Under the pieces are notes generated by a model. It saw only the letters and a program-made list of their open reading frames with translations, was not told where the DNA came from and did no database searches. Positions 19,457 through 28,366 of a stretch of 64,000 nt of DNA are shown piece by piece. The stretch comes from an uncultured Alistipes sp. (GTDB lineage Bacteria; Bacteroidota; Bacteroidia; Bacteroidales; UBA932), in contig CABMPD010000001.1 in assembly GCA_902388455.1 (NCBI GenBank), positions 253,607 to 317,606 on the forward strand, given 5' to 3'. Within the stretch, counting starts at the first letter, position 1. Each line of letters starts with the position of its first letter. The position numbers were made by a program, and so were the translations under genes.

Positions 19457-20347
19457 TTAGAAAATAAAACCGACTCCGGCATTCAATGTCCAGTTGGACG
19501 GATCGGCCGGACTGAAGAATTCCGGATTGCCTATATATGACGCACCGACATTCAGTGTAACGAAATCCATTCTGAGCATAAGGCCGACATCTCCTACAAA
19601 ACCGCCGTCACCGGTCGGAACATCGTCGATATCCATCCAGGTCTCCATATTCTTTGAATCAACCCGTATATGTGGTGCTGTAGCAACCCAGCTACCGTCA
19701 GCAAGCTCATGTCTGTCCTGCGTTAAGGCCATTCCAACTCCGAAATACAGATGCAGGGCACAGCCAAGACGGGCTACAGCTCCTACCGCAACCACGGAGT
19801 GATTCTTCTTGGAACGTCCGGTAGTCCACCAGTAACCGGGAGCAATATCATCTCCTTCGGCATTTTGAAAACGCTCGTCCAAACTACCGCTGAAATCACT
19901 GTAACTGTCCAACCAGGAAAGAGCGCGGATGTACCAGCCCCAGCGTTTTACCGTTCCGAACATGATACCAAGGGAAGGAGCAGTCGGAGTTCCGAATGCA
20001 TCCATCCTGACTCCGGTCTGAAGAGAGACGAAGAAACTGTGCTTTTCCGGTTCCCGGTTCCACCACGTCTCCGGACGCATGACTATGGTCATGTCATTGC
20101 GCATCAGAGCGAAAGTGCGTTTGAATCCGCCGTACTGGGCATAGCCATAGTTAGCACCCGGCCGGAAAGAGAATGTGCCGTCAAGGCCGGAGACCGTAGA
20201 TGTCTTGCCGTTCCTGGTTTCTATTTTTACTCCGGGAATAGGGTTGCCGTGCTTGTCCACGACCTTACCCCTGACCGCATCCTGCGCGTGAGCCGAGAAC
20301 AAGGCCGCGACCGCCAGGACACACATTAAAATGATTCTTTTCATCAT
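19457..20347 (-). CDS. Outer-membrane protein with CarboxypepD_reg domain
   Basis: 296 residues. A signal peptide ending SAHAQ precedes one carboxypeptidase-regulatory beta-sandwich (about 22-95; VRGKVVDKHGNPIPGVKIET, split as VRGKVVDKHGNPIPG and VKIET). About 190 residues of alternating hydrophobic/aromatic strands follow, ending in LNAGVGFIF, an outer-membrane barrel-type C-terminus. It lacks a TonB plug. It is translated 15 bp after the TPR-caspase gene and may be the outer-membrane component of the cluster. Confidence 0.75.
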   Translation of the reverse strand: MMKRIILMCVLAVAALFSAHAQDAVRGKVVDKHGNPIPGVKIETRNGKTSTVSGLDGTFSFRPGANYGYAQYGGFKRTFALMRNDMTIVMRPETWWNREPEKHSFFVSLQTGVRMDAFGTPTAPSLGIMFGTVKRWGWYIRALSWLDSYSDFSGSLDERFQNAEGDDIAPGYWWTTGRSKKNHSVVAVGAVARLGCALHLYFGVGMALTQDRHELADGSWVATAPHIRVDSKNMETWMDIDDVPTGDGGFVGDVGLMLRMDFVTLNVGASYIGNPEFFSPADPSNWTLNAGVGFIF

Positions 20348-20362
20348 TATTCTGTATAAAAT

Positions 20363-22948
20363 TTATTTTCTGAGTTTCATTGATTTCCATGTATCTGCGA
20401 CAGCTATCGCCGTGCGCACCGTCGGAGTCTGTACCTTCCTGTTTATAACCACGGAGCGCTGCTCCACTTTCTCCGCCACGTATGAGGTCAGTTCCGACAG
20501 AGTGACATTGCCCTTCGTCTCCTGCAGTTTCTTGAGCAGGAAATAGGTAAATAGACCATGCCCCTTTTCCTTATAAGGCATTGCGGTCTGATCGTCCGAG
20601 ACAGCGGAAAATACTATCATGTTGCCTCCGAGCGCATCCTGCTTGGGCCTTACAACGATACCGCGCATTCCCTCTTTTTCCAGCACCATATCGCCGTCAC
20701 GGCTGCCGCCGCTGAAACATGCGTCCATGAGCACCAGCACGCTCTGGGCATTGAGGCTTCCAAGGTCGGCATACACCCTGCTCAGAGGGAAACATGCCGA
20801 GACCTCCTTGCCGTCCGAGTCCACCGGAAGCAGGTATGCGTCCTTGGTTTTTTCGTCCGGCACACCGTGTCCCGCATAATAGAATATCACGTCTATGTCT
20901 CCGTCGTATGCCGTGGAGATGTTCTTGATATCTTTCAATGCCCTCGTGAACACTCCGTAAGTGGCATCCTCGTAATACCGGATATTGCTTTCGGGCAGAC
21001 CCAGTGTCTGCTGACAGTATTTGGCCAGCGTCCGTCCATCGTTGAGAGCCATCGGCACGGAAGACACCATCTGGTAATTCTCATTGGCTATGATGACTGC
21101 AAATGTCTTCTCGTTGTTCGCGGGATTCTCAGGTATATTGATGTCCACGTCAGAAGCTCCGACACTGACGTTCTGCTGTTTGATACGGGGAGACGATCCC
21201 CCGTGAGAAGATGTATTGGATGCAAGATGGCTGTAATCGATTTCAGAGAACTGCATATCCACCACTGTCTGGGTATAATTCAAGGCATTCTCGTCATCAT
21301 ATTTGTAAATTTGGCCGGTAGGACTGACAAATGTCAGAGATGAGAGAGCCAGACGGTCATCCTTGATATAGTACTCCGGGTTGCGGAGCTGCATCCCGTT
21401 CCAGTTGCTCTCAAACATACGGGCCTCATTGTCCGCACGGGGAACCGGAATAATAATCTCGCCGTAAGGGGTCTCGGCCAGAAACACCTCGTTCTCCGCA
21501 TCATACGGACGCAGAGTCACTTCCGACGGCATCAAGTCCTCCGCATAGATACTGATGTAGTTGTCCTCCGCAGCTTTCATCAGTTCCTGGACCTTGGCCT
21601 GACGGGTCTGCTCGGTCACTCTGGCCTTATACTCGTCCACAGTCTCGTATGGGTCTTTCTCCTGCCACTTGCCTATACGGTCCTCGACATATTTTCTGGC
21701 GTATGCAGAATATAAAGGAGTGCCTGTCTGAGCATACTGCGCCCCGGCAGGTGATGAAGGCTGCGCGGGAACAGAGGAGGCAGAAGAAGAAGCGTAAAAG
21801 GCATACGGATCGGTATAGCTTCCGGTGCGTTGGACGCTGATTCCGCCGAACTGTTCGGGAGTCTCATTATAACCCATCAGCGATGGAATATCATTCCCCG
21901 AGACCTCCATTCCTCCGGCAGCCAGCAGCTTCCGGTTGGTCTGCTGAAAGAATTCCCTGTTCCCGGTACAGTTGTAGGCTGTCGCCAGTGCCTGCAGGAA
22001 CTTGACCGAGCCCGGATTTGTCGCCACGACACTCTCAAGCACCGGTATTGCCCTGCGGAAATATTCGGATGCTCCGGCCCTGTCGCCCTGGTTGTAATAA
22101 AGGGCAGCAAGATTGTACGTATTCGTGGCCAGATGCTCCGCTACATCGAGACTGCGCGGCATAAGGCTCTGAAGTTTCTCATATACGGCCACTGCCCCAC
22201 TGTAATTTCTGACCCTTTCGTAGAGCTTGCCCTGAATATTCAGCAGAGTGGGGTCATTCGGTTTAAATCCCAATGCCTTTGAGACATATCTCTGAAGACT
22301 CCTGTCATCTTCGGCATCAATACATGCATTGACGGCCATGGACAGGATATTGAAATCCGACGGCCATGCGGCAACAGCTTCCTCCAGGACCGCCACGGCC
22401 TGACCGTAATTCCCGATATTGCTGCACGCCTTGGCAAGGAACATATACACATTCTTCCTGTTACGGGCATCACCGGTTTTCAGGTACTCGCTCAGGTAAG
22501 GAATGGCACGCGCATAGTCCTTGGAATTGTAAGTTCCCGATGCCGCAAAATACACCATAGTGGAATAATAGTCGTCCTTTGGAAATGACATCCCCGCAAA
22601 ATCCTCCATAAGAGGGATATCCACGAATGCCTGCGCCAGCAGAAGTGCGTTCTGCTGGGAGCCTTTCTGCGAATACCACACTGCTCCCTGCTGAAGATAC
22701 GGACGGAGCTCGTACAAACGCTGACGGGCCGACACATATCCCTGTGATCCACGCTGAGAATTCCTCAGAATGGAGATATAGTCCTGATAGGCATTGAACA
22801 GTGTCTGATACATCACCGACTGGTCTCCGCCGGCCTGCCGCAGTCTAAGGAATGTAGAGTACTCCGACTCGGCCCTGTCCAGGGACTGAGCCGACACACT
22901 CAGACACAAAGAGGACAGCAACAGAAACAACATCAAAAACCTTTTCAT
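20363..22948 (-). CDS. Secreted TPR protein with intact caspase-like domain
   Basis: 861 residues. Signal peptide (1-20); a helical TPR-rich region (about 25-345; recognisable units around NYGQAVAVLEEAVAAWP and NYSGAVAVYEKLQSLMP); a low-complexity Ser/Ala/Pro hinge (about 385-405); the cluster linker module (about 410-565; YETVDEYKARV, EIIIPVP, DDRLALSSL, GQIYKYDDENALNY); then the caspase-like domain (about 612-820). His694 lies in YYAGHG and Cys744 in MDACFSG, the same 50-residue spacing as the 690-residue paralogue. TPRs suggest a protein-protein scaffold that recruits or restrains the protease in the periplasm. It starts 11 bp after the propeller/OmpA-like gene. Confidence 0.9.
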   Translation of the reverse strand: MKRFLMLFLLLSSLCLSVSAQSLDRAESEYSTFLRLRQAGGDQSVMYQTLFNAYQDYISILRNSQRGSQGYVSARQRLYELRPYLQQGAVWYSQKGSQQNALLLAQAFVDIPLMEDFAGMSFPKDDYYSTMVYFAASGTYNSKDYARAIPYLSEYLKTGDARNRKNVYMFLAKACSNIGNYGQAVAVLEEAVAAWPSDFNILSMAVNACIDAEDDRSLQRYVSKALGFKPNDPTLLNIQGKLYERVRNYSGAVAVYEKLQSLMPRSLDVAEHLATNTYNLAALYYNQGDRAGASEYFRRAIPVLESVVATNPGSVKFLQALATAYNCTGNREFFQQTNRKLLAAGGMEVSGNDIPSLMGYNETPEQFGGISVQRTGSYTDPYAFYASSSASSVPAQPSSPAGAQYAQTGTPLYSAYARKYVEDRIGKWQEKDPYETVDEYKARVTEQTRQAKVQELMKAAEDNYISIYAEDLMPSEVTLRPYDAENEVFLAETPYGEIIIPVPRADNEARMFESNWNGMQLRNPEYYIKDDRLALSSLTFVSPTGQIYKYDDENALNYTQTVVDMQFSEIDYSHLASNTSSHGGSSPRIKQQNVSVGASDVDINIPENPANNEKTFAVIIANENYQMVSSVPMALNDGRTLAKYCQQTLGLPESNIRYYEDATYGVFTRALKDIKNISTAYDGDIDVIFYYAGHGVPDEKTKDAYLLPVDSDGKEVSACFPLSRVYADLGSLNAQSVLVLMDACFSGGSRDGDMVLEKEGMRGIVVRPKQDALGGNMIVFSAVSDDQTAMPYKEKGHGLFTYFLLKKLQETKGNVTLSELTSYVAEKVEQRSVVINRKVQTPTVRTAIAVADTWKSMKLRK

Positions 22949-22959
22949 AACTCAGTCCC

Positions 22960-25035
22960 TTAAAATACGTCTACAAAAAGAAAGTCCACGGATATCCTAC
23001 GGTGCTCTCCTCCGACTCCCTCGGAGAGCATAATATTGTACTTGTACTCCACATCCATGTTGCCGAGCTGAGAAATGTGCTGCGTGAGATAATCCTTGAT
23101 ACCGGCCGCACGCACAAAAGCAAGCTGCTCATTCTCACGGATTCCGGTCTGGGAGGTAACTGTAAGCTGGAAAGGCCCGTCCTCTCCGTTGACCGTAACA
23201 TTCTCAAACTCTCCGTAGATGCCGTCATACGGGATTCTGTTGTTGATGCGGAGCCTGTCCGCCATACCGGTAATAGTAACCACCAGCCTGCGGCCCGGAG
23301 CCATATATTGGGCAAATTCATTTGTAAACGCAGTTTGGATAATCTCAGCCAAAGATTTAGCCGCTCCTGAATTATCCGTGCGGTACTGGCCGGGAGCGAA
23401 ATCCTCCCGCTCCGAGAAGCCCTTTTCCACATTGTACGAGAATCCTACCTGATAATTCACTATCTTCTCTCCGAACTCATCCACGTCCGAGAGGACCTTG
23501 GTATTTACAGCTATCTGAGTATGGTCGGATATGATATTCTGGTCAAGCGAGCGGTTTATGATATTGTCCTTTATCTCCTGGAGTTTCATTTCTTCCATAT
23601 TGGACATCTGGACGAGCTCCAGAGGCACAAAACCATCATCGGACGCAAGATAATCAAGCTGTTCCCTCGCTCTGTTATCGAAAGTATATGTCTTGCCGGA
23701 CTGAGGGTTATAAACCTCGGTATAGATCACCTCGAACTCATCGCGTTCATTCAGACCGTACAGAGTATTGCGGAACTCAAGCTGGCCGGGATCCATGAAA
23801 TCGTTGACATCTTCTGAAGGTACGTCAAGGTAAATAGGCGGCATATTGTCGAAACTTACCTCCAGCTTGTTGCTCTCGGTGTTGAAATTATCCAATGTGA
23901 TTGTAGAAGCCTCCAGCATATTGTCAGCCATCCTCGTAGCTATCTCCTGCTCGAAGAGTTTCATCTGCTCGGCCTTTGTCTCCTCATTGACCCTGAGACG
24001 GTAATCCTCCAGGGACTCTCCGGGCATCTGCTGCATCCACTCATCCATCCTCGCCTCCAGTTCATCCTGGAGCAGACGAGTATAGAACGGTGTCAGAGTA
24101 GAAACCGGTTCATATACCATAGATGCCGAGGTGTTGTACAGCAGGTATATCCTGCCGTCTTTCTCGCGTACGAAATCCAGGCCTGTAATACCTTCCCGCT
24201 CTGTATCGATGTACCGCCTGTCATCAGGATTGAGGGTATTGACTATTACGATACGGCTCGGGCCGGACACTGCCGCTATATATTTTCCTTCGGGATGTAT
24301 TGAGCAGTCGGTACCCAGTCCCAGGGCATCCAGTTCATATCCTATAAGAAAAGACTGAGTATCGTAAACCAGCATCTTTCCCCCGGATAAGATTACTCCC
24401 AGCCGGGAGCCGTCCTCAGAGAACTTGATCGAATTAATATCCGCCTCAAAACCAAGCCTGGTCCTTGTACTATAATCATAAAGATCGATGACCGTCAGCC
24501 TGTTGTCCGATACCAGCGCCAAATATCTGTTTCTGTTGTCAGCGGACATTTTTTCCGCAGCGTAATCCAAAGAGACATTCTTGATCTCTTTATAAGACGG
24601 AACTTCATACACCCTTACAGTATTGTCTTCTGCCGCCACGAACAGTTTTCCTCCGTCCGCAGACCAGCATACAGCCTTCGGCCTCATACCGGGAACGCCG
24701 ACCCGTGCTCCAGGTCTATCCGTCTCCCACATTCCGAACACCTCGACTTTTTCTTTTCCATTTTTACTGTACAGCACAGCATAATATCTGCCCGCAGGAT
24801 CCAGTGCTATCGAGTGTATCTGTCCTTTCAGTTTATGCACAGGGACTCCCATGAGGTTATACACCTTGCCGGCATTGAAATAATAAGCTGAGAAATCCCA
24901 GGTGTCAAAGCCTTCGGGCACTACTTTCTGCGGAAACACATACGAACTGTCCGGGCCGTATGCCTGCGGCTGCGCACTGATGACAAACGGAACAAATAAC
25001 ACACACGCCAGAACACAAACCAGTGATCTTAACAT
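22960..25035 (-). CDS. Secreted beta-propeller protein with OmpA-like C-terminus
   Basis: 691 residues, first gene of the six-gene cluster. Signal peptide (1-22); WD40-like propeller strands (about 60-300; IHSIALDPAGRYYAVLYS, VCWSADGGKLFVAA, IKFSEDGSRLGVIL); the cluster linker module (about 315-465; ESLEDYRLRVNEE, GKTYTFDNRAREQLDY). The C-terminal part resembles an OmpA-type peptidoglycan-binding fold (about 580-690; LVVTITGMADR, ENEQLAFVRAAGIKDYL, HRRISVDF), but diverged. It could anchor a caspase complex to the cell wall while the propeller binds partners. The fold calls are by eye. Confidence 0.75.
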   Translation of the reverse strand: MLRSLVCVLACVLFVPFVISAQPQAYGPDSSYVFPQKVVPEGFDTWDFSAYYFNAGKVYNLMGVPVHKLKGQIHSIALDPAGRYYAVLYSKNGKEKVEVFGMWETDRPGARVGVPGMRPKAVCWSADGGKLFVAAEDNTVRVYEVPSYKEIKNVSLDYAAEKMSADNRNRYLALVSDNRLTVIDLYDYSTRTRLGFEADINSIKFSEDGSRLGVILSGGKMLVYDTQSFLIGYELDALGLGTDCSIHPEGKYIAAVSGPSRIVIVNTLNPDDRRYIDTEREGITGLDFVREKDGRIYLLYNTSASMVYEPVSTLTPFYTRLLQDELEARMDEWMQQMPGESLEDYRLRVNEETKAEQMKLFEQEIATRMADNMLEASTITLDNFNTESNKLEVSFDNMPPIYLDVPSEDVNDFMDPGQLEFRNTLYGLNERDEFEVIYTEVYNPQSGKTYTFDNRAREQLDYLASDDGFVPLELVQMSNMEEMKLQEIKDNIINRSLDQNIISDHTQIAVNTKVLSDVDEFGEKIVNYQVGFSYNVEKGFSEREDFAPGQYRTDNSGAAKSLAEIIQTAFTNEFAQYMAPGRRLVVTITGMADRLRINNRIPYDGIYGEFENVTVNGEDGPFQLTVTSQTGIRENEQLAFVRAAGIKDYLTQHISQLGNMDVEYKYNIMLSEGVGGEHRRISVDFLFVDVF

Positions 25036-25208
25036 AAAATAAAACTTTTACCATAGCTGCTCCTCCCTATGGAATAATACATACGGAAAGTGTGGAGCGG
25101 ACAGCCCGCCCTATAAGAGAGGATTATAGAAGTTTTTCACAGCACAGCAGCGCCTGTGGTCCGGGATGGTGCACAAAATGATGCGGACAACAAGTGCCGC
25201 GCTCAATC

Positions 25209-25243
25209 CTTGTTTACTGAAAACTACCACATTCTCGCTCAAG
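25209..25243 (-). repeat. Third copy of the GAGCGAGAATGTGGTA repeat core
   Basis: On the minus strand this 35-bp stretch matches the left arm of the 17565-17727 inverted repeat with about two differences (CTTG, GAGCGAGAATGTGGTA, TTTTCAGTAAACAAG). It lies in the leader of the propeller gene, 174 bp before its start. In one frame it encodes LERECGSFQ followed by a stop, so a coding remnant is an alternative reading. The flanking 25036-25208 stretch holds nothing else I recognise apart from a 6-bp inverted repeat CCATAG/CTATGG at 25051-25072. Confidence 0.65.
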
Positions 25244-25317
25244 GACTACAAGCCTGACACTTTCATCAATCTGTCTGTAATGCCGCCGGCCGCCAGACCG
25301 ACAACATCGGCGCAAAT

Positions 25318-25464
25318 TTAGCAAAAAGTTTCGAAAAACATAACGTAATACACCGGAAGATACGTGACTCCGTCCTTTGTCACGACATCGCGGCTGTTGG
25401 AAAGCACGTACGCACGCTTGATGTTGTAGTCGTTTAATCGAAAAAAGGTGCGTTTTCTAAAAAC
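25318..25464 (-). pseudogene. C-terminal remnant resembling a DUF4143-type AAA ATPase
   Basis: A minus-strand open stretch of about 49 codons ends at TAA 25318-25320. It reads like the tail of the AAA-plus-nuclease-like ATPases common in Bacteroidota (RLNDYNIKRAYVLSNSR, then VTYLPVYYVMFFE). The rest of the gene is missing; the kinase gene begins immediately beyond. The stop overlaps a TAAATTTG (25313-25320) that could serve as a -7 promoter element for the propeller operon. Confidence 0.45.
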
Positions 25465-25473
25465 AGGAGATTG

Positions 25474-26814
25474 CTAAAGGGTAAGGACAAATGTGGTTAG
25501 GGCGGGGTCGGTGCGGTCGAGGCGGATGGAGCCGGCATGGGCACGCATGATCTGGCGGGAGAGGGCGAGGCCGACGCCGGTGCCTTCGGCGCGGGTGGTG
25601 AAGAAAGGGTCGAAGATGTGGTCGGCGTTCTCGTCGGGGATGGGGTCTCCGTTGTTGGAGATGTGGATCTCGGTATTGTCGGAGGCATTGACGAAGGCGG
25701 TGATACGGATGAGAGGCACGTCGTCTAGGGGTGCGTCGTAAGGAGCGGCCTTCTCCTTGAACCGGTCGCGGAGGGCATTGAGCGCATTCTTCAGGATGTT
25801 GGCGACCACCTGCCGCATCAGCTGCTCGTCGGCGAAGAGGACCATGTCCTCATCCTCAAGGGCAATATCGACCCGCCCTCCAAGCTCCTCCACCCCGGGC
25901 AGCAGCGGTGAGAGCACATAGTCCAGCATCGGCCGGAACTTGAAGGGATGAATCTGCGGCACCGGCACGCGGGAGAGGGCGCGGTAGCCGTTGACGAAGC
26001 CAAGGAGGCCGCGGGCCGACTCGCCGATGACCTGTATGCCCTCCCGGAGGTTGCGGTCGTCGGTCATGTCGTGCAGGGTATCGCTGAGCGAGACTATGGG
26101 CGTGATGGTATTGAGCACCTCGTGGGAGATAATCCTGGTCATCTTCTGCCACTGGGCGCTCTCGGACCGCTCGGCCTCGGTGCGGCTCTCGGCCTTCTCC
26201 TCGAAGACGTAGACCCGCACGGGGGTGTTTCCGTCCATGACGGTGTACTTCCCTATCTCGAAGTTGTATATCCGCATCTCGGAGCCTATCGGCACTTCCA
26301 GCGTCCCGCCCTCCTCCAGAGCCTCGATACGCGCCGTCAGTCCGGGCATCAGCCGGTCCAGGTCGGAGATGTGCCGGATGACTCCCAGGCCGAGGACCGA
26401 GGTCAGCGCCCGGTTGCAGCAGCGCACCTCCCCGGCAGGTCCCACTCCTAGCAGGCCGGTCCGCGAGAGATTCTCCACGGCGCGGTGGAAGACCTCGTTC
26501 TGGTCCCTGAGCCGCTGCTGCTCGGAGACGAAGTCCCTCACCCTGTTGAGCAGGATGTTGAAGACCCGGTCCTGGAGAAATGTGGAGTTCTCGGCAAAAT
26601 GGAAGGACAGGTCTCCGTTCTCAAAGGCGCTCAGCAGGTAGTTGAGCTTGCGGACATTGCTGCCGTATATCGAAAGGACGCGGTAGACCAGCACGGCCGT
26701 CACTGCCCCGGCCCCGCCCGCAGGCCAGTACCACCCTGTCAGCAGGCACCAGACGAGGGCCCCGACAGCGAGCATCAGGCAGATGACCGAGAGTATGAGC
26801 GAGCGGAATCCCAT
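25474..26814 (-). CDS. Membrane sensor histidine kinase, NtrY-like
   Basis: 446 residues. Two N-terminal transmembrane helices (about 5-45) with almost no periplasmic loop, then a PAS-like segment (about 100-205), the H-box IISHEVLNTITPI with phospho-acceptor His at about 230, and an HATPase domain (ANILKNALNAL N-box; FTTRAEGTGVGLAL G-boxes). It should sense a membrane or cytoplasmic cue and phosphorylate the sigma-54 activator encoded just upstream. Its ATG directly abuts the regulator's stop codon with no spacer, so they are one transcriptional unit. Confidence 0.93.
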   Translation of the reverse strand: MGFRSLILSVICLMLAVGALVWCLLTGWYWPAGGAGAVTAVLVYRVLSIYGSNVRKLNYLLSAFENGDLSFHFAENSTFLQDRVFNILLNRVRDFVSEQQRLRDQNEVFHRAVENLSRTGLLGVGPAGEVRCCNRALTSVLGLGVIRHISDLDRLMPGLTARIEALEEGGTLEVPIGSEMRIYNFEIGKYTVMDGNTPVRVYVFEEKAESRTEAERSESAQWQKMTRIISHEVLNTITPIVSLSDTLHDMTDDRNLREGIQVIGESARGLLGFVNGYRALSRVPVPQIHPFKFRPMLDYVLSPLLPGVEELGGRVDIALEDEDMVLFADEQLMRQVVANILKNALNALRDRFKEKAAPYDAPLDDVPLIRITAFVNASDNTEIHISNNGDPIPDENADHIFDPFFTTRAEGTGVGLALSRQIMRAHAGSIRLDRTDPALTTFVLTL

Positions 26815-28236
26815 CTACATCCCGTATTTCTTGAGTTTGTTGTAAAGGGTCTGACGGGTGATGCCGAGCTGCTGGGCGACTACCGTCAGGTTGCCGTCGT
26901 GCTGGCGCATTGCCACCCGGATGAGCTCCTTCTCCATGTCGTCGAGCGTAACCACATTGCCCTTGCGGACCGACTCCTTGAGCACCTGTGCGGCGGTCTT
27001 GGAGCGGCGGCCGGGCCCCCTGCGGTCCTGTTGCTCGGGGAAGAAGTCCCCCACCTCCAGCATACCCTTCTCGGAGAGGATCACGGCCTTCTCGACCACA
27101 TGCTGCAGCTCCCGGATATTGCCCTGCCAGGGCCTCTGCCTCAGCTCCTCGCGGGCCTCGTCCCGGATGCCCCGGATGTCCTTGCCGTATTTGACCGCGT
27201 ACTTGCGCATGAAGAGCTCCGCCAGCGGGACGATGTCCTCCATCCGCTCGCGCAGGGGCGGGAGGGTGAGGTGTATGGTATTGATCCTGAAAAACAGGTC
27301 CTCGCGGAACTGACCGTCGGCGACCATCCGGGAGATGTCCCGGTTCGTGGCGCAGATCAGGCGGATGTCCACGGGGACGGGGACGTTGCTGCCCACGCGG
27401 GTGACACTCTTGGTCTGGATGGCGGTGAGCAGCTTGGTCTGCAGATGCAGGGGGATGTTGCCTATCTCGTCGAGGAAGAGGGTGCCGCCCGAGGCCACCT
27501 CGAACTTACCCGCCCGGTCGGCCTTGGCATCGGTGAAGGCCCCGCGCACGTGTCCGAAGAGCTCGCTCTCGAAGAGGCTCTCGGGAAGGGAGCCCACGTC
27601 CACGCTGACCATCGAGCTGCCGGAACGCTTCGAGAGGCGGTGTATCTCCCCGGCCAGCATGTCCTTGCCCGTGCCGTTCTCGCCGGTGATGAGGATGCTG
27701 GCGTCTGTCCGGGCCACCTTCTGCACTATCTTGCGCAACTCCTTCATCTTCGGAGACTCGCCCCAGAACATGTCGCCCTCGCTGCGTATCTCGTTCTTGA
27801 TCTCGCGCAGCTGCTTGACCTCCTGCCGGCTGCGGGAGAGGCGGAGGGCCGCCTGGAGGGTGGTGACCAGCTTGGCGTTGTCGAAGGGCTTGATGATGAA
27901 GTCAAATGCCCCGCGCTTGATGGCGTCCACGGCCAGGGCCACGTCCGAATAGGCGGTGAACAGCACCACCGGCACATCGGGGTAGGCCTTCAGTATCTCC
28001 CCGAGCCAGAAAAGGCCCTCGTTGCCCGTAGTCACCTTGGCGGTGAAGTTCATGTCCAGCAGGACGACCTCCGGACGCTTGACCTCCATGCTGTGCATCA
28101 AGTCGTTGGGAGAGGAAAGAAGGGTAACTTCGGAAAAATATGCGGGCAGCAGCAGCCTCAGGGCGGAGAGTATGGCCTTGTTGTCATCGACTACGAGGAT
28201 GCGGCCGTCAGGGGTGGTTTTCTTACTCATATTCAT
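26815..28236 (-). CDS. Sigma-54-dependent response regulator (NtrC/AtoC type)
   Basis: 473 residues from ATG 28236; ATG 28230 and TTG 28251 are alternatives. The receiver domain (about 10-125; ILVVDDNKA, phospho-acceptor in VVLLDMNF, FIIKPF) is followed by the AAA+ sigma-54 interaction domain (about 155-385; Walker A GENGTGKD, the GAFTDAKA loop, Walker B GGTLFLDEIGNIPL) and a Fis-type DNA-binding helix-turn-helix at the C-terminus (VVAQQLGITRQTLYNKLKKY, 20 residues). It needs RpoN to activate transcription. The divergent export operon has a matching candidate sigma-54 promoter and an upstream palindrome. Confidence 0.95.
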   Translation of the reverse strand: MNMSKKTTPDGRILVVDDNKAILSALRLLLPAYFSEVTLLSSPNDLMHSMEVKRPEVVLLDMNFTAKVTTGNEGLFWLGEILKAYPDVPVVLFTAYSDVALAVDAIKRGAFDFIIKPFDNAKLVTTLQAALRLSRSRQEVKQLREIKNEIRSEGDMFWGESPKMKELRKIVQKVARTDASILITGENGTGKDMLAGEIHRLSKRSGSSMVSVDVGSLPESLFESELFGHVRGAFTDAKADRAGKFEVASGGTLFLDEIGNIPLHLQTKLLTAIQTKSVTRVGSNVPVPVDIRLICATNRDISRMVADGQFREDLFFRINTIHLTLPPLRERMEDIVPLAELFMRKYAVKYGKDIRGIRDEAREELRQRPWQGNIRELQHVVEKAVILSEKGMLEVGDFFPEQQDRRGPGRRSKTAAQVLKESVRKGNVVTLDDMEKELIRVAMRQHDGNLTVVAQQLGITRQTLYNKLKKYGM

Positions 28237-28263
28237 GTATTTACGCTTCAAAAGTATAAAAAT

Positions 28264-28303
28264 ATTTTACAATTTTCAAAAAATTAGACACTTTTTGTAA
28301 AAT
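28264..28303. promoter_or_regulatory. Candidate upstream activator site for the NtrC-type regulator
   Basis: Perfect 9-bp inverted arms ATTTTACAA (28264-28272) and TTGTAAAAT (28295-28303) flank a 22-bp AT-rich spacer. The centre is about 110 bp upstream of the start expected from the sigma-54 element, a usual distance for enhancer binding proteins. It also overlaps the leader of the regulator gene. Confidence 0.5.
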
Positions 28304-28366
28304 TTCTTAACAATTAGGCTTTCTTTAGAATTAGATAAATATCTGTTATTCAGTATATTATAAAGT

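Noticed and set aside
20558..21343. 261-codon plus-strand open frame inside the TPR-caspase gene
   Set aside because: Fully antisense to a gene with intact caspase and TPR motifs; treated as a shadow.
26485..28287. 600-codon open frame on the plus strand across the two-component genes
   Set aside because: It lies antisense to the response regulator and kinase, both with unmistakable domains. Its composition (Val/Asp/His-rich, no domain) is the usual shadow of GC-rich coding.
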